From Armigeres subalbatus (taxonomy: Eukaryota > Arthropoda > Insecta > Diptera > Culicidae): a DNA stretch of 64,000 nucleotides. A program made the position numbers and the translations under genes. The DNA lies in contig NC_085140.1 in the NCBI RefSeq assembly GCF_024139115.2, positions 103,862,988-103,926,987 of the forward strand. Direction: 5' to 3'. Shown in pieces: positions 45,611 through 55,683 of this stretch; the stretch's first letter is position 1, and each line of letters starts with the position of its first letter. The notes beneath the pieces are model-generated. The model searched no databases and had not been told where the DNA came from. It saw nothing but the letters and a program-made list of their open reading frames with translations.

Positions 45611-45738
45611 CCCTTAAAGGCGCAAGGCGATTTTTTTAAAAATCGTCGGAAATATTTTTAACGTAAATAACCATTGAAATTATTAACATTAAACGTATTT
45701 TCGGTTTGTTGTTTTAAACAACATTGCGCATTTAAGGG
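45611..45738. mobile_element. 128-bp piggyBac-type MITE
   Basis: The ends CCCTTAAAGGCGCAA and the inverse of CCCTTAAATGCGCAA are flanked by TTAA (45607-45610 and 45739-45742). TTAA targets and CCC.. ends are the piggyBac signature. It has no coding capacity and depends on an outside transposase. Confidence 0.85.
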
Positions 45739-46199
45739 TTAATTGATATCTTTTTAAATGCGCTTCTTCGTTCATACTGAAGTGACATTTCAGTAATGAA
45801 ATCGCATTGCTGGAAATACAGCAGATTATTTTGATTTTGTTTTGCTGGATGTCCAGCAAACCATTAATAACATTACTGAAAATACAGTTAAGTAGCTGTC
45901 TTATCATGATTTTGTTTGTTGGAAGAACAGCAAACTGAATTTTGCTGGATGGATTGCTGTTTACAGCTGCAAAATCAGCAAATTTGCTGAAAATTGCTGA
46001 TGAATTAACGATGCTGATTGACTGATATTTGCATCTTCGCACATCTCAATTACTGTAATTTCTCTGACTCACTAATGATTTTGTTGTTTCACATATACTA
46101 TATGCCTTAGCCTGAACATTTGTTTGCATAACTTCTTCTAGTTTGATGTACCCTGATTTGCGAATTCGCATACTTTCAAAGTAGCCGAAACCATTCCCC

Positions 46200-47110
46200 A
46201 GGTCAGTCATCAACACCCAGGAGTTCGCCCAGAAGCTGTTGAATCAGGACATCGAAGAAGAGGACATAATGATATCATTCGACGCGGCATTGTTCTCAGC
46301 GTTCCAGTGAAAGATGCTCTGAATCTTCTAGAGGATTGGCTAACACAAAGGACGGAACAACATGGCGAGGAAAGGTGAAGATGTACCTCAATCTGCAAGG
46401 CGGATGACAGAGAACTACTTCACATTTCGTGGCAACTACTACAAACAGACGAAAGGAGCACTGATGGAAATCCGCTATCACCGTTTTTAGCAACTGTTCA
46501 TGGCGAATCTGGAGAACAACCTACAAGAACAAGGAATACTACCCCAGAAGTGGTGGAGATACGTCGACGACATTTTCAGCATCATCAACGAAAGGATCTA
46601 CCCAGGATTTTGAAGCGATAAACAACGCATAAGGACATCAAATTTACCTTCGAAGAGGAAAAGAAGGTAAACTACCTTCTTGGATCTACTAGTCATCAGG
46701 GAAGCAAATACAACATTGAGCCTCGAAATCTCAGGAAGCCCACGAACACCATGAGAGTCATCCAATACATCGAACCATTCGTACCAACATAAAATGGCAG
46801 ATTTCATCACATGATCCACAGGATGCAGACGAACCCTGAGCGAAGAAGGAAAAACGAAGGAACTACAATACATCTTGAAACAGCGAAGATCAACGGATAC
46901 CAGGAGAGGACTGTGAGCGATCATCAACAAGAAGGAAAGGACCCTACGACGAAATGGACATACAACGTGACACCGATAGAGGAGCCGCTGAAAAGAGTTT
47001 CTGGTCCCATATGATAAACACATCACCAACCAGCTACGCCCTCGACTAAGGAAATTGGCATCGATCTAGTATCCAGTGAAAGCAACCAACTCAAGTCTCT
47101 ATTGGGTCAA
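46200..47110 (+). pseudogene. Penelope-type reverse transcriptase (frameshifted)
   Basis: Frame pieces in order: 'INTQEFAQKLLNQDIEEEDI' and 'MISFDA', 'VPVKDALNLLEDWLTQR', 'ENYFTFRGNYYKQTKGALM', 'LFMANLENNLQEQGILPQKW', and the catalytic box 'WRYVDDIFSIINE' at about 46556-46600. 'YYKQT.G..M' and 'YVDD' are hallmarks of Penelope RTs, which are closer to telomerase than to LINE RTs. About six frame changes are needed, and the NPLSP block is damaged. Confidence 0.85.
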
Positions 47111-47124
47111 CGAAGGATAAAGTA

Positions 47125-47450
47125 GAAATGTTGAATAAGGCAGGCGTTTATAAGATAAGTTGTTCCCAATGTGAAAAATCTATGTAGGCCAAACAAAAAG
47201 ATCATTAGATATAAGGTTCAAGGAACATATGGCGGAAGTGAGTAGAAAAGAGAAACGATGGATTACATTACGAATTTAGATCTCAAGGTAGCAGAGCATG
47301 TGTATATGAAAATCACCCAATCGGCATCAAATATTAAAATTAAGAAATGTCTCCTCCCATGGAAACTCGATAGCTGAGAGTTTGAATCCACCGACAGGTA
47401 CAAACAGCGCTGTTGAATAAGGATCAGGAAATGGCAGTTTGGTTTTCAAG
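47125..47450 (+). pseudogene. GIY-YIG endonuclease domain of the Penelope element
   Basis: 'MLNKAGVYKISCSQCEKS' is followed by a stop-disrupted 'VGQTKRSLDIRFKEHMAEVS'-type region. 'AGVYKISC..C' and 'VGQT' correspond to the GIY and YIG strands, with a CX2C pair between them as in Penelope endonucleases. Downstream 'KKCLLPWKLDS' type sequence continues the C-terminal region. In intact elements it nicks target DNA for reverse transcription. Confidence 0.8.
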
Positions 47451-47564
47451 TTTCTACCTAAACAGGTAGAAACAGGTAGAAATGGGTAGGCAAATAAGAT
47501 TAGATTAGGTACCTAGCGTAGTATAAACAGTGTGTTGCGATTGTTTTCTTCTCGAGTCATAAAG

Positions 47565-47604
47565 ATGAAGACGACCACACAGTTGTGGTCGAAATACGTA
47601 TCTG
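47565..47604 (+). ncRNA. Second hammerhead-like block, degenerate
   Basis: ATGAAGA (47565-47571, first core base A instead of C), hairpin CGACCAC/GTGGTCG (47572-47578 with 47585-47591), AAA, then TACGTA and TC. AUACGUAU is self-complementary, as expected for dimer-forming minimal hammerheads. Stem I does not pair, so it is probably inactive. Confidence 0.35.
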
Positions 47605-48951
47605 CAAAGATAACGAAAATTAACTGGTGGAATTAAATGGACAGTACTTAATTCGTCTTAGACGGTTTAAAATTTTGCTGATTTCCAGCGAAAAAAATTT
47701 GGTGTGTACGTCGTTTATGGTTGCAAACGATAGTTCATCGGTCAAGAATACTTGTTACGTTGTTATAAAATTCTGGTAAAATTCTAAATCAGTAAAAATA
47801 ATATTTTTGTGTTTAAGACATTTTAAGGCAAATTTTGGGCTGTGCAACATTTCAGAACGAATGAACCATCAGCCCAAAACGTCAGCCCCATATATTAACT
47901 GTCCAAGGTTGAGTCAAGTGCCCTGCGGTGTTTTTAGTGCGTTTGAACCTGTAGTCAAACAAGACCGAAAATGTCGAGGAAGCATTTTCATCTATTTTCA
48001 ATTTCAAATTAAACAATGTTCTTTTCGATTTTTGAGTCTAAAGCAAAACTGACACTTTAGAATGATTACCTTCATCGTTCCTGAAAGAAAATCGAATATC
48101 GATTCTTTCATTTTCGACCCAATTGGGTCCTAAAGCCCTACCGTTTATGGTTGCAACGATAGGCATCGGTCGAATACTTTGTACCGTTGTTATAAAAATT
48201 TGGTAAAATTCTAAATCAGTAAAAATATATCGTGTTTAGGACATTTTAAGGCAAATTTTGGGCTGTGCAACATTTCAGAACGAACGGCTGATGGTTCAGC
48301 CCAAAACGTCAGCCCCATATATTTACTGTCAAAGGTTGAGTCAAGTGCCCTGTGGTGTTTTGCTAATGCGTTTGAATCCGTACGTCAAACAAGACCGAAA
48401 ATGTCGAGGAAGCATTTTCATCTATTTTCAATTTCAAATTATACAATGTTCTTTTCGATTTTGAGTCTAGAGAAAAACTGACACGTTTAGAATGATTACC
48501 TTCATCGTTCCCTTAAAGAAAATCGAATATCGATTCTTCATTTTAGGACCCAATTGATGTATTTTGATAAGCAATGAAATTAATATTAAAATTGACTTTC
48601 AATTACCGGGACACAAGTTTTACCTTGCCAAACGGAAGGGTAATGCCCCATGAAAATTCAAATATGTATATGCAGGCAAGATTACCCACAAATTGATGAT
48701 ACCGTCAACTGGGGGGAAGATGATAATTTTTAAGACAAAACATGCAATAAAATGTGTTTACATTTAAATGAAACAAATATTTTCAAACATGTACTGCTAT
48801 ACGTTGCAATAATCAACAACTTTAGTTTTCTGAAATGCGTTGCATTTATTAAAATAAATTAAATTATCACACATTTTTGAATAATCTGGTTTGGGGTGAG
48901 TTGATCAAGACAGCTCTACTAAAACCATTATGACCTTGTTGTCAAAAAACT

Positions 48952-49188
48952 AAAGTTTTCATCACTGGATCGACCATAAATGGGCAAATATACAAGGAGG
49001 AGTGTCTTCAGAAGCGATTTTTGCCATCAATTCAATCACACGACTGTCCGGCGTTGCTTTGGCCTGACTTAACAAGCTGCCATTACAGACGGGATGTGAT
49101 AGAATGGTATGAACCGAATGATAATGACGTTATTGAAAAATCTATCAACCCACTAAAATGCAAAAAAAATTGGACCCAACGATTCTAA
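48952..49188 (+). pseudogene. Tc1/mariner transposase, C-terminal catalytic part
   Basis: A single open frame of 78 codons reads 'VFITGSTINGQIYKEECLQK', 'RFLPSIQSHDCPALLWPDL', 'TSCHYRRDVIEWYEPNDNDV' and then 'SINPLKCKKNWTQRF' before TAA. WPDL contains the second catalytic Asp (codon 49066-49068). The expected third acidic residue, which would lie 37 residues further on in the mosquito DD37E group, is not seen: the LRPIE-type block is altered. The N-terminal part is at 44725-44938, on the other side of the insertion stack. Confidence 0.8.
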
Positions 49189-50051
49189 GTGGATCAAGCT
49201 TTACAGAGAGAATCAAAACCGATATCTTGTTTCCTTCTATTTCTGTTATTCTATTTGCATATATTGTTATTTCTTTTCATCCTATTTTTTATGGAACCCA
49301 ATTCTTCACTCCCATTCGCCATTTGAAAAGTAAAAAGCGAAATAATAGTGATATCACTATCATAAACTGTTGTGAGTATTTTGCCATTACATTTGTCGTC
49401 GCCAGCCATTGAAACAATCTCGTCTTTCAATACATGATTTCCGTTGATGGTGACCTTAAAAGCTAACGCGTTCTATCTATCCCACATAGCTGGGGATGGT
49501 AATCGTTTGAGGTACCGATATCCATCACCCCACATAGTTCACTTAAATCATGATTTACAACCCGTGGAGAGAGTTATAGCTTGGATGTACGTACGAAAAC
49601 ATGAAAGTAAAAGACAAAGATCGTATTTACCAGAGACCGAGACTCTGAGATTGAATTATAACTGCATTATTGATAAACGTGTTTATATCGAGTTGGTTCA
49701 TTGTGGTTTCCTGTACAATATGCTCTGATATTTCCTATATTAGTGGCTTGCATTGATTTACAACTGATGGTCTTAATGGTTTGCCTGAGAGAATAAAGTT
49801 TTGATCCTTAAAACGATTTGTATATTAGGTTATTTCTTCAGATTGACACATCCTGGCCGAATGATACCCGTGAGCTCTTACCGTTTTATTAAATTCCACC
49901 ACTTTGTTACTTTACAGCTCCGTATTTTAACCTCAACCTCAGAGGTCATTTTTAGTTCATCATATTTAGCTCGACTTCAAAAAAGTGTGAAAAACTTCAA
50001 CGGTAAAAATTGCTAGCTACGAGACTTTAACTCTATTTTCGCAATAAAGGT

Positions 50052-50225
50052 CTTCCTTGGTCTAGCGCTAAGTTTCGGGTATGGAAGGCCTCGGGTTCGA
50101 TTTCCGGTCTTAGATTACAGTATCATCGTGTTGACCTCATGCTTTGAAGTGCGTAATGCTACAATAGGCAACAAGGCAACAATTAATCCATGAAATGTCT
50201 CCACCAACTCCCAAAATTTGCAATC
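50052..50225 (+). mobile_element. tRNA-derived SINE (family C), left-arm copy
   Basis: The A-box-like 'tggtctagcgctaag' and the B-box GGGTTCGATTTCCGG are followed by 'cagtatcatcgtgttgacct'. The inverse copy at 56150-56315 is at the homologous place in the right arm, so the SINE predates the duplication. Confidence 0.75.
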
Positions 50226-50398
50226 ATCAATGGAAGCTAAATTTAGCTTCTATTACCATCCAGAATTAGTTCTATTATAGGTGCATTAACGGACACTATT
50301 CAATCTAAAACATCACTTCACAGTGGTCAATAGATTTTTATCTCAAATTTTACGCCGCCGCAAATACAAACATGGGTGGGCGCTATGGCTCTACTTAC

Positions 50399-50661
50399 TC
50401 TTCTCGTCGATGCCAAGCAGACTGTTGGACTCGAGCGGTGAAGTTTGATCGGCTCCGCATGGTGGAGCCTATCACCAGCACCCCACTGAGCAGGAGGATT
50501 AGCGATGAGGCACTGCAGATGGCGCGCGTTGCGATGATGAGTACGTGCAATTAGTTTCATAGCTCTGCGGATGTGTGGTCCGTTCCGTGGTTGAATGGTG
50601 GCGTGGAGCGCTGCGCTTATTCCGGTTGAGGTGACAGACAAATTGAAGGAGGTGATCTATT
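50399..50661 (-). pseudogene. Signal-peptide exon, left-arm copy (frameshifted)
   Basis: Same exon as 55684-55953. The acceptor is at 50662-50664, ATG at 50560-50558 and the donor GTAAGT begins at 50398. Two 2-base deletions relative to the right arm shift the frame after 'MKLIARTHHRNA', so the hydrophobic segment is not encoded. Either this is the decayed duplicate or the deletions are sequence errors. Confidence 0.6.
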
Positions 50662-51080
50662 CTGCAATTTGAAAGGAAAAATGGGAAAATATGATTAAGA
50701 CATGGTTGAATAGAGGTAAACATCCAAGGTGGGATGCAGCTATAGAGAGAGGGCGGAGATTGACTCGATTGATAAATAGCTTTCAATATCCAGCATTGCA
50801 AAGAGAGTCATTGCTCTTTGATTTATGGATATGTTTTTATTATTAAAGATGGAAAACAATAAAATCTAAATGTGAGACACTAATTGATAAGTTGAGATTT
50901 GTTTGGCTTATTAAGTACAGTGTTAGAGTAAGATTGGTAAGTAAGATAAGTCGTCGAATGGAATGTTCTCGAATTTTAATTAAAACAAAAAACGCAGTTG
51001 GGATAGTTTTCGGTGTTTAGTTTTAATGTTGTGGTATCTCGTATGTTTGTTATGGATAGTAACAATAGGACCTTAGCACC

Positions 51081-51345
51081 GTGCCGTGGTAAGACGCGCG
51101 TCTACAAAGCAAGACCATGCTGAGGGTGGCTGGGTTCGATTCCCGGTGCCGGTCTCGCAATTTTCGGATTGAAATTGTCTCGACTTCTCTGGGCATAAAA
51201 GTATCATCGTGTTATCATGATATACGAATGCAAAATGGTAACCTGGTTAGAAACCTCGCAGTTAATAACTGTGGAAGTGCTTAATGAACACTTGCTGCGA
51301 GGCGGCTCTGTCCCAGTGTGGGGATGTACAATAAGAAGAAGAAGA
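51081..51345 (+). mobile_element. tRNA-derived SINE (family A), copy 3
   Basis: The B-box GGGTTCGATTCCCGG and the same body and (AAG)n tail as 38397-38690. The exact 14-base target duplication AGGACCTTAGCACC is at 51067-51080 and 51346-51359. It is absent from the right arm of the inverted duplication. Confidence 0.9.
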
Positions 51346-51424
51346 AGGACCTTAGCACCACCGCAATAGGCTCAAAGAAACAATTTTTTATTTTAGATAA
51401 TAACAAATAGAATTTTATCGATCA

Positions 51425-51600
51425 AAAAGCTATTTTTTGCCTTTCTCGTAATATTACAACCGATTTTCTCGAACAAGTGCATTCGACAGGGAAAAACTCA
51501 GTTGGTCGCTTAGTTGTCTGGCTGAATGCGAGAAAGGCTGTACCATAACTTGGTAAATTCTTTGGGTTTTAGTAATTTGAAGTTCAGTGGCACAGTGCCG
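51425..51600 (+). repeat. 'GCCTTTCTCGTA' family, copy 2
   Basis: It starts TTGCCTTTCTCGTAATATTA and includes 'ctcgaacaagtgcattcgac'. The counterpart in the right arm is 54770-54970 (inverted). Confidence 0.7.
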
Positions 51601-52448
51601 GAAACTCGTACAACCTAATTTGGTTTTAAAATTTACGCATGTTGAATAATCTGAGTTCGACATTTTCGATTGTAACTTGTGTATCTGAATTTTTGGTCTC
51701 CGAACAAATATGTATGAGAAAAAGAAATTCGACTATACTTTTTTCCCGGAAAGATACCAAAAGGTCTGACATTGTATATCAAACTGTATTACGTGTCTAT
51801 TTTCCGGTGTCGGTAGTCAGTATGATGGATTTCTCAAAGCTGAATATTGATTTTTGGATTTTTCAGATGGAGACGCATGGTAGCCCCTATGACCAGATCA
51901 ACATATAGTGTAACAAAAATGATGCGAAATATCCAATGCCAAATTATTGACTTTCCTTAGTTTTGTGCATAGTGGCACTTAGAATAGAATGGTGGTAGGT
52001 CGTTTGACACGTGATGACGATTGACATACTGTCGGTTGGCAGTTTATGATGGAATGTACAACATGCTCAATTATTCATAATTATTGTTTTTGAACATGGA
52101 ATTAAAGTCGTAGCGTCTCAACGCTTTTTGGAAACTTTATTAGGCTCCCGTTTTCTAACCATGGAAATATAAATTTGCAATTCATACAATTGTATCATCA
52201 GCCAGCAAGCATTATTTTCACTAAAGACACTATTAACAAAGACAGGAAATGTTCCAATTTGAATTCAAATTTAACTGTCAGTGTCAGAGCGTAAAATATT
52301 AATTTTCATGAAGCTATTTAAGTCCGAATTTGACAAATTATCGCATGTTAAATTCATTTGTGTGAGTGACACGGGGAAAATATTCACGCAAATAATTTTC
52401 GCGCAGGAGTCTAATAAGGCGGAATCTGCGCAATAATTACCAGTTTTG

Positions 52449-52700
52449 CCTTTCTCGTACAACAAAGTTGCACTGAAAAGTTATCATTTCAGTCCGAAAA
52501 CGCACTTTTTATAGAAGTCTCGGAGTGTTATACACCAATCGACTCAGATCGACGAGCTGAGCAAATGTCTGTCTGTCCGTGTGTATGCGTGTACACAAAA
52601 GCTAAGAAAAACATTAGAGAACTTTTCAACCGATTTTGTCGCAACAAGATTCATTCGACAGGCGACAAAGATTTGTTGATCACTAAGAAATTTGATAACG
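52449..52700 (+). repeat. 'GCCTTTCTCGTACAAC' family, copy 3
   Basis: GCCTTTCTCGTACAACAAAG, then 'gacgagctgagcaaatgtct', a short GTCTGTCC core and 'cgacaggcgacaaag'. It has the same order as 1690-1980 reversed. It lies in the spacer of the inverted duplication. Confidence 0.7.
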
Positions 52701-53034
52701 ATTAACCGTTGCTTTCAAAAGTTCCTACTTTCTTTATATGGGACTGATATGCGTATAAAAGGTAAAATTTTAAAACGAAAGTGCGTTTTTGAAATGATGA
52801 GGTCTCGTTTCGACCGTCTTCCAATGCGGTTGGTTTTTGCGCTCTACTTTTGTGCGGAGATCCGTCTAAAAGTAGAACAATAGAACCAGTGCAGTGACCG
52901 CGGTCGAAACAAATGTGTAGTGTATAAAAAAGTGCTGCAGATCCTGAAGACGTGCGCATGTTCGTGCTTGCAAGCCTATGTAAATGCTCAAACATGTTCA
53001 GCGTCAGAATTATTGAGGAGAGGTAAGGTTTTGA

Positions 53035-53275
53035 AAACCTGTAAATTTATTTAAACACGCATGCACCCACACAAAAACACACACACATTCACATATATAC
53101 ACAAATACATACATACACTGATGGACATGGAGATTCGTCATGTTTTAATAGTAAACTCTATTAAAACATGACGAGTACTTTTGTCTATCAGTGTACACAT
53201 ATAAACACACATACACACTCATATACACACATACAGATACACATCATATATAAACACGTACACGATTTTTATTAT
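53035..53275. repeat. CA/ATAC-rich microsatellite
   Basis: Irregular 'acacacatacaca' sequence inside the retroposon, split by the 78-bp hairpin element at 53116-53193. Confidence 0.85.
53116..53193. mobile_element. 78-bp TA-flanked hairpin element
   Basis: The arms starting CACTGATGGACATGG and the inverse of CACTGATAGACAAAAG pair over 36 bases around a 6-base loop. TA flanks both ends (53114-53115, 53194-53195). It is essentially two mariner-like TIRs joined. It sits inside a CA microsatellite. Confidence 0.85.
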
Positions 53276-53559
53276 ATATTAGGAATATATTATTGGAAGC
53301 GTTTGGTACGGGAGGTCCACGCTTTCTTCCTTTCCCCTTGATTCCAAGCTATTAAGTGACTTTAGGTACTCCTGAAGTCGCTCAATATCTAGGAGTCATC
53401 TCTGCGGTACATACATGTACTGCGTAGTTGGCCTGGCCATATGAAAAGAAAAATGACGGAATTCAGAAACTGTCATTTTCCAGGATGCTTTCAAGTATTG
53501 GCTACGCAAGTATGAGATTAGATTAGATTAGATTAGAAAGTGCGTTTTTGAAATGATGA

Positions 53560-54415
53560 TACACTTTCGACTGATTTGTGAAATAGAAGCATCTGCGATA
53601 TACAATTTCAGGGATTTTACTCTTTTTCTTCCGATGGCGATTGTCGCAATCGATCAAACCACTTCAGAGCTGGATGTTATTAACTCCAACTACCGTACAA
53701 ACTACTCCATAGTTGAATTTTCTGGATCAGAATAGGTTCTACAGCGTTTTTGGCCACCATCTTACATCTTACCCATTTTACAGTTGCATTTTCCTTGACC
53801 CGACTTTTTCAAAAACGCTTCCAAATCCGAAGTTCAGAGCTGGGTATGGGGGTTAGATTCCATTGAGACACAACTAGGTCCAGTATTGGTTCCAACCTAC
53901 CAAAAAATCCACTCCATAGTAGAATTTGTCCTGAACCGCATAGGTCCAATAGCAATTCCAACCATCGAACGATTTTATAGACCCAAATGGATCTAGTAGT
54001 GCGTGGGTTCATGAACAAATCCAGTTTATTTTCGTAAGTATAATGTTCCAACAGTTATTATTTCTAGTATTTTCTAGGAATGGACCCATACCTATGTATT
54101 TGTCCATTCCTTCTCCTCGTCTCGCTTTTTGATTTGAACATCTGAAGTTTCTGCTGAAGTGAAGAATTGTCTCTTCTCCGTAGATAAATCTCAGTCATTC
54201 TTATGGAGTTCTAGCCCAACTTTGCAAGAATCTTTACATATTTTGCAAATAGTCAAAAATTATCACATGATTTTTAAATTTCTTAGATAGTTTGCTGCAA
54301 TCCATGTAGACATTCAGGCACCACGTTCCTGCACGTCACTGAATATTGATTGTTATTGAAAGTATTTTAAAAACTATTGAACCTCCTAATCCTATTTTTA
54401 TTGCGAAAGATTCAA
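53560..54415. repeat. Spacer with an internal imperfect duplication
   Basis: 'cttcagagctgg' and 'actccatagttgaattt' near 53660-53720 recur as 'gttcagagctggg' and 'actccatagtagaattt' near 53832-53926. It is part of a dispersed non-coding repeat; no gene is recognised. Confidence 0.45.
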
Positions 54416-54769
54416 ATTGTTCTCGAATTATATGACATTGCATATTTTAATTTCCATAGTTAGAAAGGGGCGCCTAATAAAGTTTCCGCCAAGAGTGATG
54501 GAGCTCCACGCTATGTCTCTAACTTCATGTTTAATAAACAATAATTATGAAAACCGACAGTATGCCAATCGCCATCACGTGTCAAACGACTTTATTCCAA
54601 GTCACCTTTCAGCATTCTATTCTTAATACCACTATAGCACAAAACTAAAGAAAAGTCAATAATTTGACATTGGATATTTCGCATCATTTTATGTTACACT
54701 TGATCTGGTCATAATGGACTACCTTGCGTCTCCATTCGAACATTAAAAAAAGGCAAAAATGTTAAAATC

Positions 54770-54970
54770 AAATTGAGTCTTGTCCGAGTTTTCGGCACTG
54801 CGCGCAGCTGACTCTTCAAATTACCAAAATCCCAAATGAATTCACCAACTTATGGTACAGCCGTTCTTGCATTTAGCCAAGACAACTTAGCGACCAACTG
54901 AGCTTTGTCCCCTGTCGAATGTAACTTGTTACGAGAAAATCGTTTGGTAATATTGTACGAGAAAGGCAAA
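54770..54970 (-). repeat. 'GCCTTTCTCGTAC' family, copy 4
   Basis: Minus strand: GCCTTTCTCGTACAATATTA and 'cattcgacaggggacaaag'. It is the right-arm counterpart of 51425-51600. Confidence 0.7.
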
Positions 54971-55239
54971 AAGTAACTAAAAAAAAAAGAAAGGCAAAAA
55001 GTAAGTATTTAAATTCGAGAACTTTCCATTCGACTACTTTGATATGAAGAAAGATATTCAATTTTTTTTTTGAGAAGAAGAATTTCCGAAGCCAATTATA
55101 CCTTAACACTGTACCTAATTTGTCAGGTTTGTAGGTTTGTACCTCAACTTATCAATTAGTGTCTTTGGATCACATTTGTCAGATTGTTCAAATACACTCA
55201 CATTTAGATTTTGTTGTTTTCCATCTTTAATAGTAAAAA

Positions 55240-55500
55240 CACAGACAAACAGACGTAACAGCTAGAACAATTTGTTTTAAAACCATCACCCAGCTATTTT
55301 ACCACCACCTAACGTGCATGTTGTACGAAACAAAGTTTAGTACAAAAATGTCAAAAGAAGGCGCTAGTGTGAGGTGTCAAATACAAAGGTATACGATGCG
55401 CGCGCCCCTGGATTTGAAACTCGCAAGCAGTTGAATTTAAAACGGCCGCTGATCTCATGGTCGATGGAAATTTCCTCGGTAATACGTCTGTTTGTCTGTG
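55240..55500. mobile_element. 261-bp MITE, TIR CACAGACAAACAGACGTA
   Basis: CACAGACAAACAGACGTAAC at 55240 pairs with the inverse of CACAGACAAACAGACGTATT ending at 55500. GTAAAAA is repeated at 55233-55239 and 55501-55507, 7-8 bases as in hAT-type insertions. The left arm has the empty site near 50832-50845. Confidence 0.85.
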
Positions 55501-55683
55501 GTAAAAATATATCCATAAATCAAAGAGCAATGACTATCTTTGCAATGATGGATATTGAAAGCTATTTATCAATCGAGTCAATCTCCGCCCTCTCGCTATA
55601 GCTGCATCCCACCTTGGATGTTTACCTCTATTCAACCATGTCATAATCTCATATTTTTCCCATTTTTCCTTTCGAAATTGCAG

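Larger units (their letters stand above)
46190..47660 (+). mobile_element. Penelope-like retroelement, decayed
   Basis: The plus strand carries an RT, a GIY-YIG endonuclease region and a terminal segment with the hammerhead-like block, in the usual Penelope order. It is 5'-truncated near 46190. Short indels break every frame. It is inserted inside the CACACC element. Confidence 0.85.
44959..47706. mobile_element. TA-flanked element with TIR CACACCAAATTT
   Basis: CACACCAAATTT at 44959 and AAATTTGGTGTG ending at 47706 are exact inverses. TA flanks both ends (44957-44958, 47707-47708), and the empty site is preserved in MITE unit 2. Near both ends the motif 'gctgga.a.ccagca' is repeated many times (44980-45100, 45800-46010), suggestive of subterminal binding sites. 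No transposase is seen. A piggyBac-type MITE and a Penelope element are nested within. Confidence 0.85.
44939..48555. mobile_element. Two tandem 427/428-bp MITEs, first one filled
   Basis: Each unit starts GGGTCCTAAAGCCCTA and ends in GACCC, separated and flanked by AATT (44939-44942, 48121-48124, 48552-48555). Unit 1 is 44943-48120, which is 428 bases after subtracting the insertion 44959-47706 and its TA copy. Unit 2 (48125-48551, 427 bases) is uninterrupted and reads 'aaagccctaccgtttatgg' across the insertion point. Open frames inside both units are parallel but carry no motif. Confidence 0.85.
49250..52190 (-). repeat. Large inverted duplication, left arm
   Basis: About 2.9 kb that is the inverse of 54420-57095, including 'gttatttctttt.atcc', 'aacgcgttctatctatccc', a SINE, a coding exon, 'tctttgatttatggatat' and 'actttattaggc'. 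It contains a 440-base segment (about 50995-51435) with a SINE that is absent from the other arm, and lacks the MITE of the right arm. The spacer is about 2.2 kb. Confidence 0.85.
52801..53535 (+). mobile_element. 735-bp retroposon with (GATTA)n tail and 24-bp target duplication
   Basis: The 24-base GAAAGTGCGTTTTTGAAATG plus ATGA is repeated exactly at 52777-52800 and 53536-53559. The 3' end is (GATTA)4. The head (52801-53030) looks like a LINE 5' UTR with 'ggtctcgtttcgacc' and 'aaaaagtgctgcag', then CA-rich sequence, then a unique 3' end. This is the form of an internally deleted LINE or large SINE mobilised by a LINE. Confidence 0.85.

Noticed and set aside
46598..47029. 143-codon open frame on the minus strand
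   Set aside because: It is antisense to the Penelope RT; the plus strand carries the YVDD box and flanking blocks.
50052..50225. tRNA gene because of the A/B-box-like sequence
   Set aside because: The tRNA-like head continues into a repeated body found again at 56150-56315, and a cloverleaf with acceptor stem is not evident. It is a SINE.
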